Shown piece by piece: positions 23,857 to 32,271 of a stretch of DNA of 49,979 nt. Positions within the stretch are counted from its first letter, which is position 1, and every line of letters begins with the position of its first letter. The stretch is taken from positions 1-49,979 of the forward strand of contig JABSQB010000017.1 in the NCBI GenBank assembly GCA_013214545.1. Direction: 5' to 3'. The position numbers and the translations under genes are program-made. The notes below the pieces were generated by a model, which worked only from the letters and a program-made list of their open reading frames with translations, had not been told where the DNA came from and did not search any database. The stretch comes from Henriciella sp. (GTDB lineage Bacteria > Pseudomonadota > Alphaproteobacteria > Caulobacterales > Hyphomonadaceae).

Positions 23857-25080
23857 ATGGATCTCGCTTTTACCCCAGAGGAAATCGCTTTCCAGAAAGA
23901 GGTTCGTGACTGGATCGCGGAAAACTATTCAGACGATTTGCGCCGTCGCAACTCCCTGTCCAAGACCAATTACCTGGACAAGGAAGGCATGGTCGAATGG
24001 CAGCGCAAGCTCGATGATAAAGGCTGGTTCGTGGTCAATTGGCCGGAAGAATATGGCGGCCCCGGCCTGACAGCCGGACAGCGCTACATTCTGAACATGG
24101 AGATGTCGGCTGCCGGTACGCCAGCGACAACCCCTATGGGCAAATCCATGGTCGCGCCGGTGATCATGGCGTTCGGAAACGATAAGCAAAAAGCCGAGCA
24201 TCTGCCGAAAATCAAACGCACCGACATTTGGTGGTGTCAGGGCTATTCAGAGCCAGGCTCTGGATCGGACCTCGCCTCACTACAGATGAGCGCCGTCCGC
24301 GATGGTGACGAATACGTCCTGAACGGCTCAAAAATCTGGACCACGCATGCGCAATGGGCGGACTGGATCTTCTGTCTGGTTCGGACCTCGAAAGAGGGCA
24401 AGCCGCAAGAAGGTATTTCCTTCCTGATCTTCCCGATGGATCTGCCTGGCATTTCGATCTCGCCGCTGCCCACTCTGGATGGACCAACCGAGAACCAGCA
24501 GGAAATCAACCAGGTCTTCTTCGAAGATGTTCGCGTCAAAATCGATGACGCGCTTATCGGCGAAGAAAATAAAGGTTGGACCTATGCGAAATACTTGCTG
24601 CAGTTTGAGCGCGGCAACGCTTATGCACCGGGTCTGAAAAGCATGCTGGCGAAGACCAAGAAGCTCGCCAGCGTCGAACAATCAAACGGCGAGCCATTGA
24701 TCAAGGATCCGGACTTCGCGCGCAAGATCGCCGAAATGGAAATCAAGATTGAGTCGCTGAACGCGACCGAGCTACGTATCTTCTCCGCACTGGCTGCGGG
24801 GCAGGGCGTTGGCCCGGAAAGCTCGATGCTGAAATGTGCAGGGTCGGAGGTCCAACAGGCGATCACGGAACTCTCTCTTGAGGCCGTAGGCGGATATTCC
24901 GCTCCCTTCGTACAGGACATGTTCGCAGTCGCGCGCGCCGGAACCAATAGCGAGCTCGCGACGCCTGAAATCGCCGCCACCGCGGCGCCGCGATACTTCA
25001 ATTATCGCAAAGCCTCCATTTACGCGGGTTCAAACGAAATCCAGCGCAATATCATGTCGAAAATGGTGCTTGGGCTTTAA
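23857..25080 (+). CDS. Acyl-CoA dehydrogenase
   Basis: A 407-residue FAD enzyme for acyl-CoA oxidation. Features are FTPEEIAFQKEVRDWI at the start, WPEEYGGPGLT, the FAD-binding WCQGYSEPGSGSDLASLQ, LNGSKIWTTHAQWADW and the C-terminal YAGSNEIQRNIMSKMVLGL. This is the FadE-like group that includes many bile-acid, steroid and unusual acyl substrates. Chain length and substrate cannot be read from it. Its position before two transporters suggests it acts on an imported compound. Confidence 0.9.
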   Translation: MDLAFTPEEIAFQKEVRDWIAENYSDDLRRRNSLSKTNYLDKEGMVEWQRKLDDKGWFVVNWPEEYGGPGLTAGQRYILNMEMSAAGTPATTPMGKSMVAPVIMAFGNDKQKAEHLPKIKRTDIWWCQGYSEPGSGSDLASLQMSAVRDGDEYVLNGSKIWTTHAQWADWIFCLVRTSKEGKPQEGISFLIFPMDLPGISISPLPTLDGPTENQQEINQVFFEDVRVKIDDALIGEENKGWTYAKYLLQFERGNAYAPGLKSMLAKTKKLASVEQSNGEPLIKDPDFARKIAEMEIKIESLNATELRIFSALAAGQGVGPESSMLKCAGSEVQQAITELSLEAVGGYSAPFVQDMFAVARAGTNSELATPEIAATAAPRYFNYRKASIYAGSNEIQRNIMSKMVLGL

Positions 25081-25121
25081 GCCCGCACCTTTCTTTGCGA
25101 GCGGGCCAAATAGAAGCCCGC
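25072..25121 (+). promoter_or_regulatory. Mutually exclusive hairpins between the dehydrogenase and the transporters
   Basis: GCGGGC (25101-25106) can pair with GCCCGC upstream (25081-25086) or with GCCCGC downstream (25116-25121). A separate hairpin, GGGCT-TTA-AGCCC (25072-25084), spans the dehydrogenase stop and would compete with the first pairing. The GGAGGA site of the transporter follows at 25131-25136. This layout resembles an attenuator or processing site, but it has no U-run. Confidence 0.35.
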
Positions 25122-25139
25122 CGCTTTACAGGAGGATAC

Positions 25140-26588
25140 ATGACAGAGCTGTCGGCACGCAAACCGGGTTTTTGGACGAAGTTGGCTTACGGATCCGGTG
25201 CCGCTGCGAATGGCATCAAGAATAACGGGTTCGAGTATTTCCTGTTATTCTACTACAGTCAGGTCCTCGGCGTGGATTTCGCGCTGGTTGGCGCCGCGCT
25301 GATGATCGCCATGTTCGTCGATGGCTTTACCGATCCGCTGGTCGGCTACTGGTCAGACAATATTAAAACCAGGTTCGGCCGTCGGCACCCCTTCATGTAC
25401 ATCGCGGCTTTACCGGTCGGCCTGATTTACGTTCTGGCCTGGAACCCGCCCGCGGGTCTCACTGGCAATGCTTTGTTTCCCTATTTGCTGTTCGTGACGA
25501 TTGCCACACGCGTGGCCTACACGTTCTACGAAGTGCCAAGCAGCGCGCTCGTGGCCGAACTCACCGATGATTATGATGAGCGAACGTCCTTCCTGTCTTT
25601 CCGATACGTTTTCGGTTGGGTCGGCGGTGTGGCGATGGCGGCTTACACGCTCATGTTCTTGCTGGTGGAAACCGAAACTTATGGAAGCGGGTTCCTCAAT
25701 GAAGAGGGGTACAAGGCCTATGGCGGCGTTGCAGCCGTGGTCATCGTCGCATCCATTCTGATTTGCGCGGTTGGAACGCACTCTCATATTCCCAATCTGA
25801 GGGCACCGCCGCCTGCGCGGAAGATGACGATCGGCCGGGTGTTTGCAGAGATTGGCGAAACGCTCTCGAACAAGTCGTTTCAAGGCCTGTTCTTCGCAGC
25901 GCTGTTTGGCTTCATGGCAGCCGGTGTGGCGGCCTCGCTGAATTACTACATCAATGGGTTCTACTGGGAGTTCACCACCACCCAGACTTCCTACCTCACC
26001 ATGTCAGTCTTCCTGTCGGCTGGGATCGCGCTCGTCCTGGCTCCGATTGTTTCCAAAACACTCGGTAAGAAGCGCGGCGCGATAATTGTCGGTGCGATCG
26101 CTTTTTCGGTCGCGCCGACGCCGGTGCTTCTGAGATTGATCGGCCTGATGCCGCCAAATGGTAGTGAAAGCCTGTTCTGGTTGGTGCTCGTCATCACCAT
26201 TTTTGATGTGGCGCTGATCATTGCTTATCAAATTCTGTCAGCGTCGATGATCGCCGATATCGTTGAGCAGGCTGAACTGAAAACCGGGAGACGCTCTGAA
26301 GGAATCTTCTTTGCTGGCATCAGTTTCATGCGCAAGCTGGCCCGCGGCAGTGGGTTGTTCTTGGCGTCGCTGGTTCTGGCCGCAGCAGAGATTTCGAGAA
26401 ATGTGCAACCGGGAGATCTGTCGCCAGCGACTTTGCAAATGCTCGGCGCGGGCTATGCCTTTGGCCTGCTCGCCTTGTGGGGCAGCGCGATTGCCTTCCT
26501 GTTCCGCTATCAGATCACACGCGAAGACCACGAAGCCAATCTCGCAGCGTTGAAAGAGAACCGAGAAGCCGGCGGAGATGTTGAGTAA
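25140..26588 (+). CDS. MFS transporter, GPH (glycoside-pentoside-hexuronide) type
   Basis: A 482-residue membrane transporter with about 12 helices. GSGAAANGIKNNGFEYFLLF, DPLVGYWSDNIKTRFGRRHPF and the EVPSSALVAELTDDYDERT loop are typical of the melibiose-permease-like MFS_2 family, as is AELKTGRRSEGIFFAG. The ATG at 25140 follows GGAGGA by three to eight bases; the frame opens at 25095. It has a paralogue directly downstream. Cargo is not known. Many GPH members carry sugars with cations; here acyl-type or steroid-like cargo is only suggested by the dehydrogenase next door. Confidence 0.88.
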   Translation: MTELSARKPGFWTKLAYGSGAAANGIKNNGFEYFLLFYYSQVLGVDFALVGAALMIAMFVDGFTDPLVGYWSDNIKTRFGRRHPFMYIAALPVGLIYVLAWNPPAGLTGNALFPYLLFVTIATRVAYTFYEVPSSALVAELTDDYDERTSFLSFRYVFGWVGGVAMAAYTLMFLLVETETYGSGFLNEEGYKAYGGVAAVVIVASILICAVGTHSHIPNLRAPPPARKMTIGRVFAEIGETLSNKSFQGLFFAALFGFMAAGVAASLNYYINGFYWEFTTTQTSYLTMSVFLSAGIALVLAPIVSKTLGKKRGAIIVGAIAFSVAPTPVLLRLIGLMPPNGSESLFWLVLVITIFDVALIIAYQILSASMIADIVEQAELKTGRRSEGIFFAGISFMRKLARGSGLFLASLVLAAAEISRNVQPGDLSPATLQMLGAGYAFGLLALWGSAIAFLFRYQITREDHEANLAALKENREAGGDVE

Positions 26589-26656
26589 ACAATATGGCCT
26601 GTTATGGCTTTAGGGCGCGGCAGCTGATGGGGCTGCGCATCAAAATCGGAGATTAG

Positions 26657-28099
26657 ATGACCAAAACTGCGAGCGCGACCGAGCCGAAGCTCGGGCTGTT
26701 CACACGAATAGCGTACGGCGTTGGGGGCGCCGCGGGCGGGATCAAGAATAATGGCTTCGATTATGTCCTGTTGCTTTTCTACAGCCAGATCCTGGGCCTG
26801 CCGGGATTGTGGGTCGCGGCGGCGATCTGGATCGCGCTGATTGTCGATGCGGTTTCTGATCCGGTTGTTGGGTATTGGTCGGATAATTTGCGCTCCAAAA
26901 TGGGACGGCGCCATCCGTTCCTCTATGCTGCGGCCATTCCGGCCTGTGTTGCTTACTTCTTTGTCTGGAACCCGCCGACGGGCCTTGAGGGGCAACCGCT
27001 TTTTGCCTGGCTGCTGACGCTGACCATCATTGTCCGCGTGGGATATACGTTGTTTGAAGTGCCAAGCCTCAGCCTGTCCGCGGAGCTGTCGCAAGACTAC
27101 GACGTGCGCACGTCGCTGATGTCGTTTCGCTACTTCTTCGCTTGGGTCGGCGGATTGACCCTGCAGGTCTTGCTGTTCGCGGTCTTTCTTGAGCCAAGTG
27201 AGGGCGATGCGCAGGGCTTTTTCCACATAGAAGGCTGGAATGTTTACGGCCTTGCCGGGGCCTCGTGCATGTTCGCAGCGATCCTGATCACGGCGCTCGG
27301 GACGCATCACCGTATCCCGCATCTCAAGAGCCCGCCGCCCGAACGGGATCTCACGCTTGGCAAGATTTTTGGAGAGATCTGGGAGACCTTGTCGAACCCA
27401 TCCTTCCGGGCCCTGTTCGTCGCAACCTTGTTCGGCCTGCTCGCGACCGGGATCTCGGCAACGCTGAACCAGTACATCAATGGGTTCTTCTGGAACTTTA
27501 CCGGCGATCAGATCGCGATGCTGACCTTCGCGGTTTATCTCTCCGCGATCATGGCGCTGGTTTTAGCGCCGATTGCGGGACGGACTCTGGGAAAGAAACG
27601 CGCCGCGATTGTGATTGGCTTGATGGCCTTCACGCTCGCGCCGGCACCGGTCTTTGCCCGCTTGCTCGGTCTCTTGCCCGAGAACGGAACGCCGGAGCTG
27701 TTCTATATTATTCTCGTCGTGACCGTGTTCGATATCGCACTCATCATCGCCTATCAGATGCTGGCTGCCGCAATGGTGACGGACATTGTTGAAGAGAGCG
27801 AGCTGAAGACCGGACGCCGATCCGAAGGTACATTCTTTGCCGGGATTACGTTCATCCGGAAACTGTCACAGGGCGTCGGCGTGATGACGGCCTCGCTGAT
27901 CCTCGCTTTTGCAGCGATCGCGCCAGGCATCCGCCCCGAGGATGCGAGCGCCGAATCCGTGGCCAAACTCGGCTTTGGCTATGCCGCAACGCTACTGACG
28001 GTCTGGATGCTGATGTTGCTGTCGATCACATTCTATCGCATCAGCCGCGAGGATCATGCTCGAAATCTGGAGGCTTTAGCCAATCAGAACGCCGAATGA
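26657..28099 (+). CDS. MFS transporter, GPH type (paralogue of the upstream gene)
   Basis: A 480-residue transporter with the same plan as its neighbour: GGAAGGIKNNGFDYVLLLFYSQ (read as GIKNNGFDYVLL), DPVVGYWSDNLRSKMGRRHPF, EVPSLSLSAELSQDYDVRT and SELKTGRRSEGTFFAGI. It probably arose by tandem duplication and has since diverged, so its cargo may differ. CGGAG lies seven bases before the ATG. The 68-base gap has only a weak hairpin, so the two genes may be cotranscribed. Confidence 0.88.
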   Translation: MTKTASATEPKLGLFTRIAYGVGGAAGGIKNNGFDYVLLLFYSQILGLPGLWVAAAIWIALIVDAVSDPVVGYWSDNLRSKMGRRHPFLYAAAIPACVAYFFVWNPPTGLEGQPLFAWLLTLTIIVRVGYTLFEVPSLSLSAELSQDYDVRTSLMSFRYFFAWVGGLTLQVLLFAVFLEPSEGDAQGFFHIEGWNVYGLAGASCMFAAILITALGTHHRIPHLKSPPPERDLTLGKIFGEIWETLSNPSFRALFVATLFGLLATGISATLNQYINGFFWNFTGDQIAMLTFAVYLSAIMALVLAPIAGRTLGKKRAAIVIGLMAFTLAPAPVFARLLGLLPENGTPELFYIILVVTVFDIALIIAYQMLAAAMVTDIVEESELKTGRRSEGTFFAGITFIRKLSQGVGVMTASLILAFAAIAPGIRPEDASAESVAKLGFGYAATLLTVWMLMLLSITFYRISREDHARNLEALANQNAE

Positions 28100-28191
28100 T
28101 CACTGGGTTTTCGACGTAAAATCAAAGATCTAACTGAAATGTCATCTCTGCCCAATTGCGTCCGCGCCTGCGCCGGAATAGAGCCATATTC

Positions 28192-29628
28192 ATGATCTAC
28201 TCTCAGACTATGACAAAACACGTATCGAAGTTTCTGGTCGCCGTGGTCTTCGTCCTGGTGGCCTTGGTTCTGTTGCTTGTAAGCCCGCTATACGGCGCGG
28301 CGACGGCGCAGAGTTTCTGGGAGAAAATGGTCCCGGAAACCCAGGCCCAGATCGAATTGTCTTACGCGCCGCTGGTGAAGGATGTCTCGCCCGCGGTGGT
28401 CAATGTCTACACCAAGAAAACCGTTCAGCGCCGCGCCTCCATTCAGGAGATGATGTTCGGCAACCGGTTCGGCGGACCGCGGACGCAGAGCTCTCTCGGC
28501 TCAGGTGTGATCATGGGTGAGGACGGCATCATCGTGACCAATAATCACGTCATCGATGGCGCGGATGAGATTGTCGTCGTGCTGGCGGATCGCCGCGAAT
28601 ATCCGGCTGAGCTTATCCTCGCTGATGAGCGCACAGATCTCGCTGTGCTGCGCGCTGATGTCGAAGGCGCTGAGCTCCCAGTTTTGGACTATGCTGACAC
28701 CCGCGCGGTCGAAGTCGGCGACCTCGTGCTCGCCGTGGGCAATCCATTCGGTGTCGGGCAGACCGTGACCACCGGGATCATCTCGGCAACCGCGCGGACG
28801 GATGTCGGTGTCTCTGACTATGCTTTTTTCCTGCAAACGGATGCGGCGGTAAACCCGGGCAATTCCGGTGGTGCCCTGGTCAATACTCGCGGCGAGCTTG
28901 TCGGCATTAACACGGCAATCTTTTCCCGCTCCGGCGGATCGAACGGAATTGGCTTTGCCATCCCTTCTGAAATGGTTCGGCGCGTTGTCGATGCGGCGGT
29001 GAATGAAGGCACGATCGTGCGACCCTGGCTTGGACTTAAAGGCCAGTCAGTCACGTTTGACATTGCCAAGGCTCAGGGCCTGGATCGCCCGCTCGGCGTG
29101 ATCGTTTCTGAAGTCTACGAAGACGGCCCTGCCGACCTGGCCGGTCTGCGTCGCGGCGATCTCGTGCTCACCATCGATGATCGCGAAGTGTTTGATGAGC
29201 GTGGCCTGAAATTCCTGGCAGCGACGAAATCACCCGGCGAAGATGTTGCGCTGAAAGTTCTGCGTGGCGGCAATGAGCAAGTCATCCTGACCCGCCTCGC
29301 GCCGCCGCCCGGCGCCAGTGAGGCCGAACGCGTGCTGCTGGACGGACGCCATCCATTTGCCGGCGTCGAAGTGGTGGAACTCTCCCCGCGCCTCGCCGAA
29401 GAGATTGGTTATGAGGATTCCTTTGCCAGCGGCATTCTGGTGACGCGCATGTCGCGGCGCGCCTATAGAATGAGGATCGTGCAACCGCGCGACATCATTA
29501 CAGAGATTGATGGTCGCCCGATTGAGACGATGGACGATCTGAATGACGCCCTTGATCGTGACCCTGGGCGCTGGGATATCGAGATTGAGCGTAATGGCCG
29601 CAAGATCAGCGGCAGCGTGACAATCTAA
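28192..29628 (+). CDS. DegP/HtrA-like periplasmic serine protease
   Basis: A Do-family protease of 478 residues from ATG 28192. It has an N-terminal membrane or signal segment (FLVAVVFVLVALVLLLVSPL). The trypsin-like domain carries His119 (VTNNHVI), Asp149 (DERTDLAVL) and Ser225 (NPGNSGGALV). Two PDZ domains follow, around GVIVSEVYEDGPADLAGLRRGD and GILVTRM through RPIETMDDLND. It degrades or refolds damaged envelope proteins. ATG 28210 is an alternative start. The downstream rarA gene is a common alphaproteobacterial neighbour. Confidence 0.92.
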   Translation: MIYSQTMTKHVSKFLVAVVFVLVALVLLLVSPLYGAATAQSFWEKMVPETQAQIELSYAPLVKDVSPAVVNVYTKKTVQRRASIQEMMFGNRFGGPRTQSSLGSGVIMGEDGIIVTNNHVIDGADEIVVVLADRREYPAELILADERTDLAVLRADVEGAELPVLDYADTRAVEVGDLVLAVGNPFGVGQTVTTGIISATARTDVGVSDYAFFLQTDAAVNPGNSGGALVNTRGELVGINTAIFSRSGGSNGIGFAIPSEMVRRVVDAAVNEGTIVRPWLGLKGQSVTFDIAKAQGLDRPLGVIVSEVYEDGPADLAGLRRGDLVLTIDDREVFDERGLKFLAATKSPGEDVALKVLRGGNEQVILTRLAPPPGASEAERVLLDGRHPFAGVEVVELSPRLAEEIGYEDSFASGILVTRMSRRAYRMRIVQPRDIITEIDGRPIETMDDLNDALDRDPGRWDIEIERNGRKISGSVTI

Positions 29629-29710
29629 CTCCAAAACGTTCCCGAAATGTTCTTGCGCTGCAGCGCGAAGGATGGCAATCGTCTCCTTATCAAAAGGGGA
29701 AAGCGAAGCT

Positions 29711-31027
29711 ATGGCTCAGACCATGACCGATTTGTTTGCTGCCTCGGATCTGTCGCAAGACGCGCCGCGACCGCTTGCGGACAAATTGAGACCGACAGCT
29801 TTGTCGGAAGTGGTCGGTCAGGATCATTTGCTCGGACCGGAGGGCGCGCTTGGGCGCATGCTGTCGACGGGCCAGCTCTCCTCGATCATTCTCTGGGGGC
29901 CACCTGGCGTCGGCAAGACGACGATTGCCCGGCTTCTGGCGCAGGAAACGGATCTGCATTTTGAAGCCATTTCGGCGATCTTTTCAGGGGTGAAGGATTT
30001 GCGCGCCGTGTTCGAAGCCGCGCAGCATCGCCGCGATCTGGGGCAGGGGACATTGCTCTTTGTTGACGAGATTCACCGCTTCAATCGCGCGCAGCAAGAT
30101 GGCTTCTTGCCTTATGTCGAGGCGGGCACGGTCACCCTGGTTGGGGCGACGACTGAGAATCCGAGCTTTGAGCTCAATGGCGCGCTTTTATCGCGCTGCG
30201 CGGTGCTGGTGCTCAACCGGATCGATGCCGAGAGCGCGGAAACACTTTTGGGGCGAGCGGAACAAGAGATTGGTCGCTCCTTGCCGCTCGAAGACCGCGC
30301 GCGTCAGGCGCTGATCGATATGGCAGACGGCGATGGCCGATACTTGCTAAACCTTGCAGAGCAAGCGTTCACGCTTGCCGAAGCAGGAACCAAACTGAGC
30401 GTCGAGCAGCTTTCCACGGCGCTTCAAAAACGCGCCCCGGCTTACGACAAGAACCGGGAAGAGCATTACAATTTGATCTCGGCCTTGCACAAATCGGTAC
30501 GCGGCTCTGACCCGGACGCTGCGCTGTACTGGTTTGCGCGTATGATCGAAGGCGGGGAAGATCCGCTGTTCATCGCGCGACGTCTGGTCGTGATGGCCAG
30601 CGAAGATATCAGTCTGGCGGATCCGACCGCGATGATGGTTGCTGGCGAAGCCGCGCGCGCTTTCGAACGCTTGGGCGAACCGGAAGGATTGATCCCGCTG
30701 GCGCACGCCGTGGTTCATCTCGCCACGGCGCCGAAATCAAACGCCTCTTACATGGGACTGAAACGCGCCCGCGCCGCGGCGCGGGATACGGGCTCATTGA
30801 TGCCGCCCAAACACATTCTCAATGCCCCGACCAAGATGATGAAGGATCAAGGCTATGGCGATGGTTATGAGTATGACCACGATGCGGATGGCAGTTTTTC
30901 CGGGCAGAATTATTTCCCCGATGGCATGGAGCGGGTGGATTTCTACACACCCAAAGGTCTGGGCCGGGAAGGCCCAATCGCAGAGCGGTTGAAGCAATGG
31001 CGTGCGATCCGAAAGTCGAAAGCCTGA
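29711..31027 (+). CDS. rarA: Replication-associated recombination protein A (RarA/MgsA)
   Basis: AAA+ ATPase acting at stalled replication forks. From ATG 29711 it is 438 residues. Walker A is GPPGVGKTT at residues 63-71, Walker B is LLFVDEIHRFN, and sensor-1 lies in VGATTENPSF. The C-terminal tetramerisation region has SALHKSVRGSDPDAALYWFARM and PEGLIPLAHAVVHLATAPKSN (in separate pieces), all family signatures. The frame opens at 29672; ATG 29711 sits after a GGGGA purine stretch and gives the normal start. Confidence 0.95.
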   Translation: MAQTMTDLFAASDLSQDAPRPLADKLRPTALSEVVGQDHLLGPEGALGRMLSTGQLSSIILWGPPGVGKTTIARLLAQETDLHFEAISAIFSGVKDLRAVFEAAQHRRDLGQGTLLFVDEIHRFNRAQQDGFLPYVEAGTVTLVGATTENPSFELNGALLSRCAVLVLNRIDAESAETLLGRAEQEIGRSLPLEDRARQALIDMADGDGRYLLNLAEQAFTLAEAGTKLSVEQLSTALQKRAPAYDKNREEHYNLISALHKSVRGSDPDAALYWFARMIEGGEDPLFIARRLVVMASEDISLADPTAMMVAGEAARAFERLGEPEGLIPLAHAVVHLATAPKSNASYMGLKRARAAARDTGSLMPPKHILNAPTKMMKDQGYGDGYEYDHDADGSFSGQNYFPDGMERVDFYTPKGLGREGPIAERLKQWRAIRKSKA

Positions 31028-31029
31028 AT

Positions 31030-32226
31030 GTGACAGACCGAACCGCTCTGCAAATTTCCAATCGCGACGCGCGGCGGCTTTGGCTGGATGCGCAAGGACT
31101 CGCAGCGACGCCGACGGGGAAGCTCGATCTCGACGGTATGATACAGAGCTTGGGGTTTGTGCAGCTCGACACAATCCAGGTCGTTTCACGCGCGCACCAT
31201 CACATCCTCTGGAGCCGCAATCAGAATTATCGCGAGCGGATGCTCAACAAGCACTTGTCGGACCATCGCCTTGTTTTTGAACACTTTACGCACGATGCCT
31301 CCGTGATCCCGATGGCTTTCTATCCGATGTGGCAGCGCCAGTTTCGACGTCTGGAGGCGAAGGTCAGGCGCTGGGAATGGCATCGCGGCATGCTTGATGC
31401 GGACGGCCGCAATCAGATTAAAGATCGCATCCGCGACGAGGGCCCGCTCTGCACCAAGGCGTTTGATACGAAAGTGCAGGGCGAGAAAAAAATGTGGGCC
31501 CGCCCGCCGCACAAACTGGCGCTCGACTATATGTGGTATGCAGGCGAGCTCTCGACCTCGCACCGGGAGAATTTCACCAAATTCTACGATCTCAGCGAAC
31601 GGGTTATTCCGGATGACCTGAGAGCGCATGAACCGTCTGATGAAGCGCAGATCGACTGGCTTTGCCGAGGCGCTTTGGATCGCATGGCATTTGGCAGCGA
31701 AGGCGACATTCAGCGGTTCTGGGATGCGGTCAGCAACGCTGAGGCGAAGACCTGGGCGGCGCAGAATGAAGCCGACCTGGTGCCGGTCGAAATCATCTGC
31801 GCTGACAGATCTGTCGTCTGCGTGCTGGCACCGCCGGACATTGAGCAACGGCTTGCCAATCTCCCGGCGCCGACCTCGCGCCTGCGCATTCTCAACCCGT
31901 TTGATCCGGTCATTCGGGATCGCAACCGGCTGAAACGCCTGTTCGGGTTTGACTATACGGTGGAAATGTTCGTGCCAGCAGCGAAGCGGCAATGGGGGTA
32001 TTATGTCTATCCTCTGCTGGAGGGGGATCGATTTGTCGGTCGTATGGAGATCAAAGCCGATCGAAAGGCGGGCCGGTTGAATGTCTTGCGTCTTTGGCGA
32101 GAACCTAAGGTCAAATGGACCGTCGCGCGGGTGGAGAAGTTGGATGCTGAGCTCGCCCGAATGGCGCGCTTTGTCGGCTTGCAAGAGGTTGTCTGGGCAG
32201 ATCAGGCAGCATCAGACTTGCTTTGA
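31030..32226 (+). CDS. AlkX/YcaQ-like winged-helix DNA glycosylase
   Basis: A 398-residue HTH_42 protein. The start resembles E. coli YcaQ (AlkX): DARRLWLDAQGL, then QLDTIQVVSRAHHHILWSR, in which QLD corresponds to the QXD catalytic motif of the AlkX group. Members remove crosslinked or alkylated bases. Later landmarks are FEHFTHDASVIP, LNPFDPVIRDRNRL and the C-terminal RMEIKADRKAG. The GTG at 31030 lies two bases after the rarA stop; ATG 30997 inside rarA is possible. The position after rarA fits joint action in DNA damage tolerance. Confidence 0.85.
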   Translation: MTDRTALQISNRDARRLWLDAQGLAATPTGKLDLDGMIQSLGFVQLDTIQVVSRAHHHILWSRNQNYRERMLNKHLSDHRLVFEHFTHDASVIPMAFYPMWQRQFRRLEAKVRRWEWHRGMLDADGRNQIKDRIRDEGPLCTKAFDTKVQGEKKMWARPPHKLALDYMWYAGELSTSHRENFTKFYDLSERVIPDDLRAHEPSDEAQIDWLCRGALDRMAFGSEGDIQRFWDAVSNAEAKTWAAQNEADLVPVEIICADRSVVCVLAPPDIEQRLANLPAPTSRLRILNPFDPVIRDRNRLKRLFGFDYTVEMFVPAAKRQWGYYVYPLLEGDRFVGRMEIKADRKAGRLNVLRLWREPKVKWTVARVEKLDAELARMARFVGLQEVVWADQAASDLL

Positions 32227-32271
32227 TGCCTGTCTTCATTAGGTCTGTTCGCAGACTGAAGGAGGTCCAGA

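Noticed and set aside
26510-27322. A 270-residue minus-strand frame opposite the second transporter
   Set aside because: It covers the N-terminal helices and DPVVGYWSDN motif of a clear MFS gene; its product is Arg/Gln-rich and unlike any family.
31186-32184. A 332-residue minus-strand frame opposite the AlkX-like gene
   Set aside because: The plus-strand gene has recognisable domain motifs, and the minus frame has no ribosome site or family pattern.
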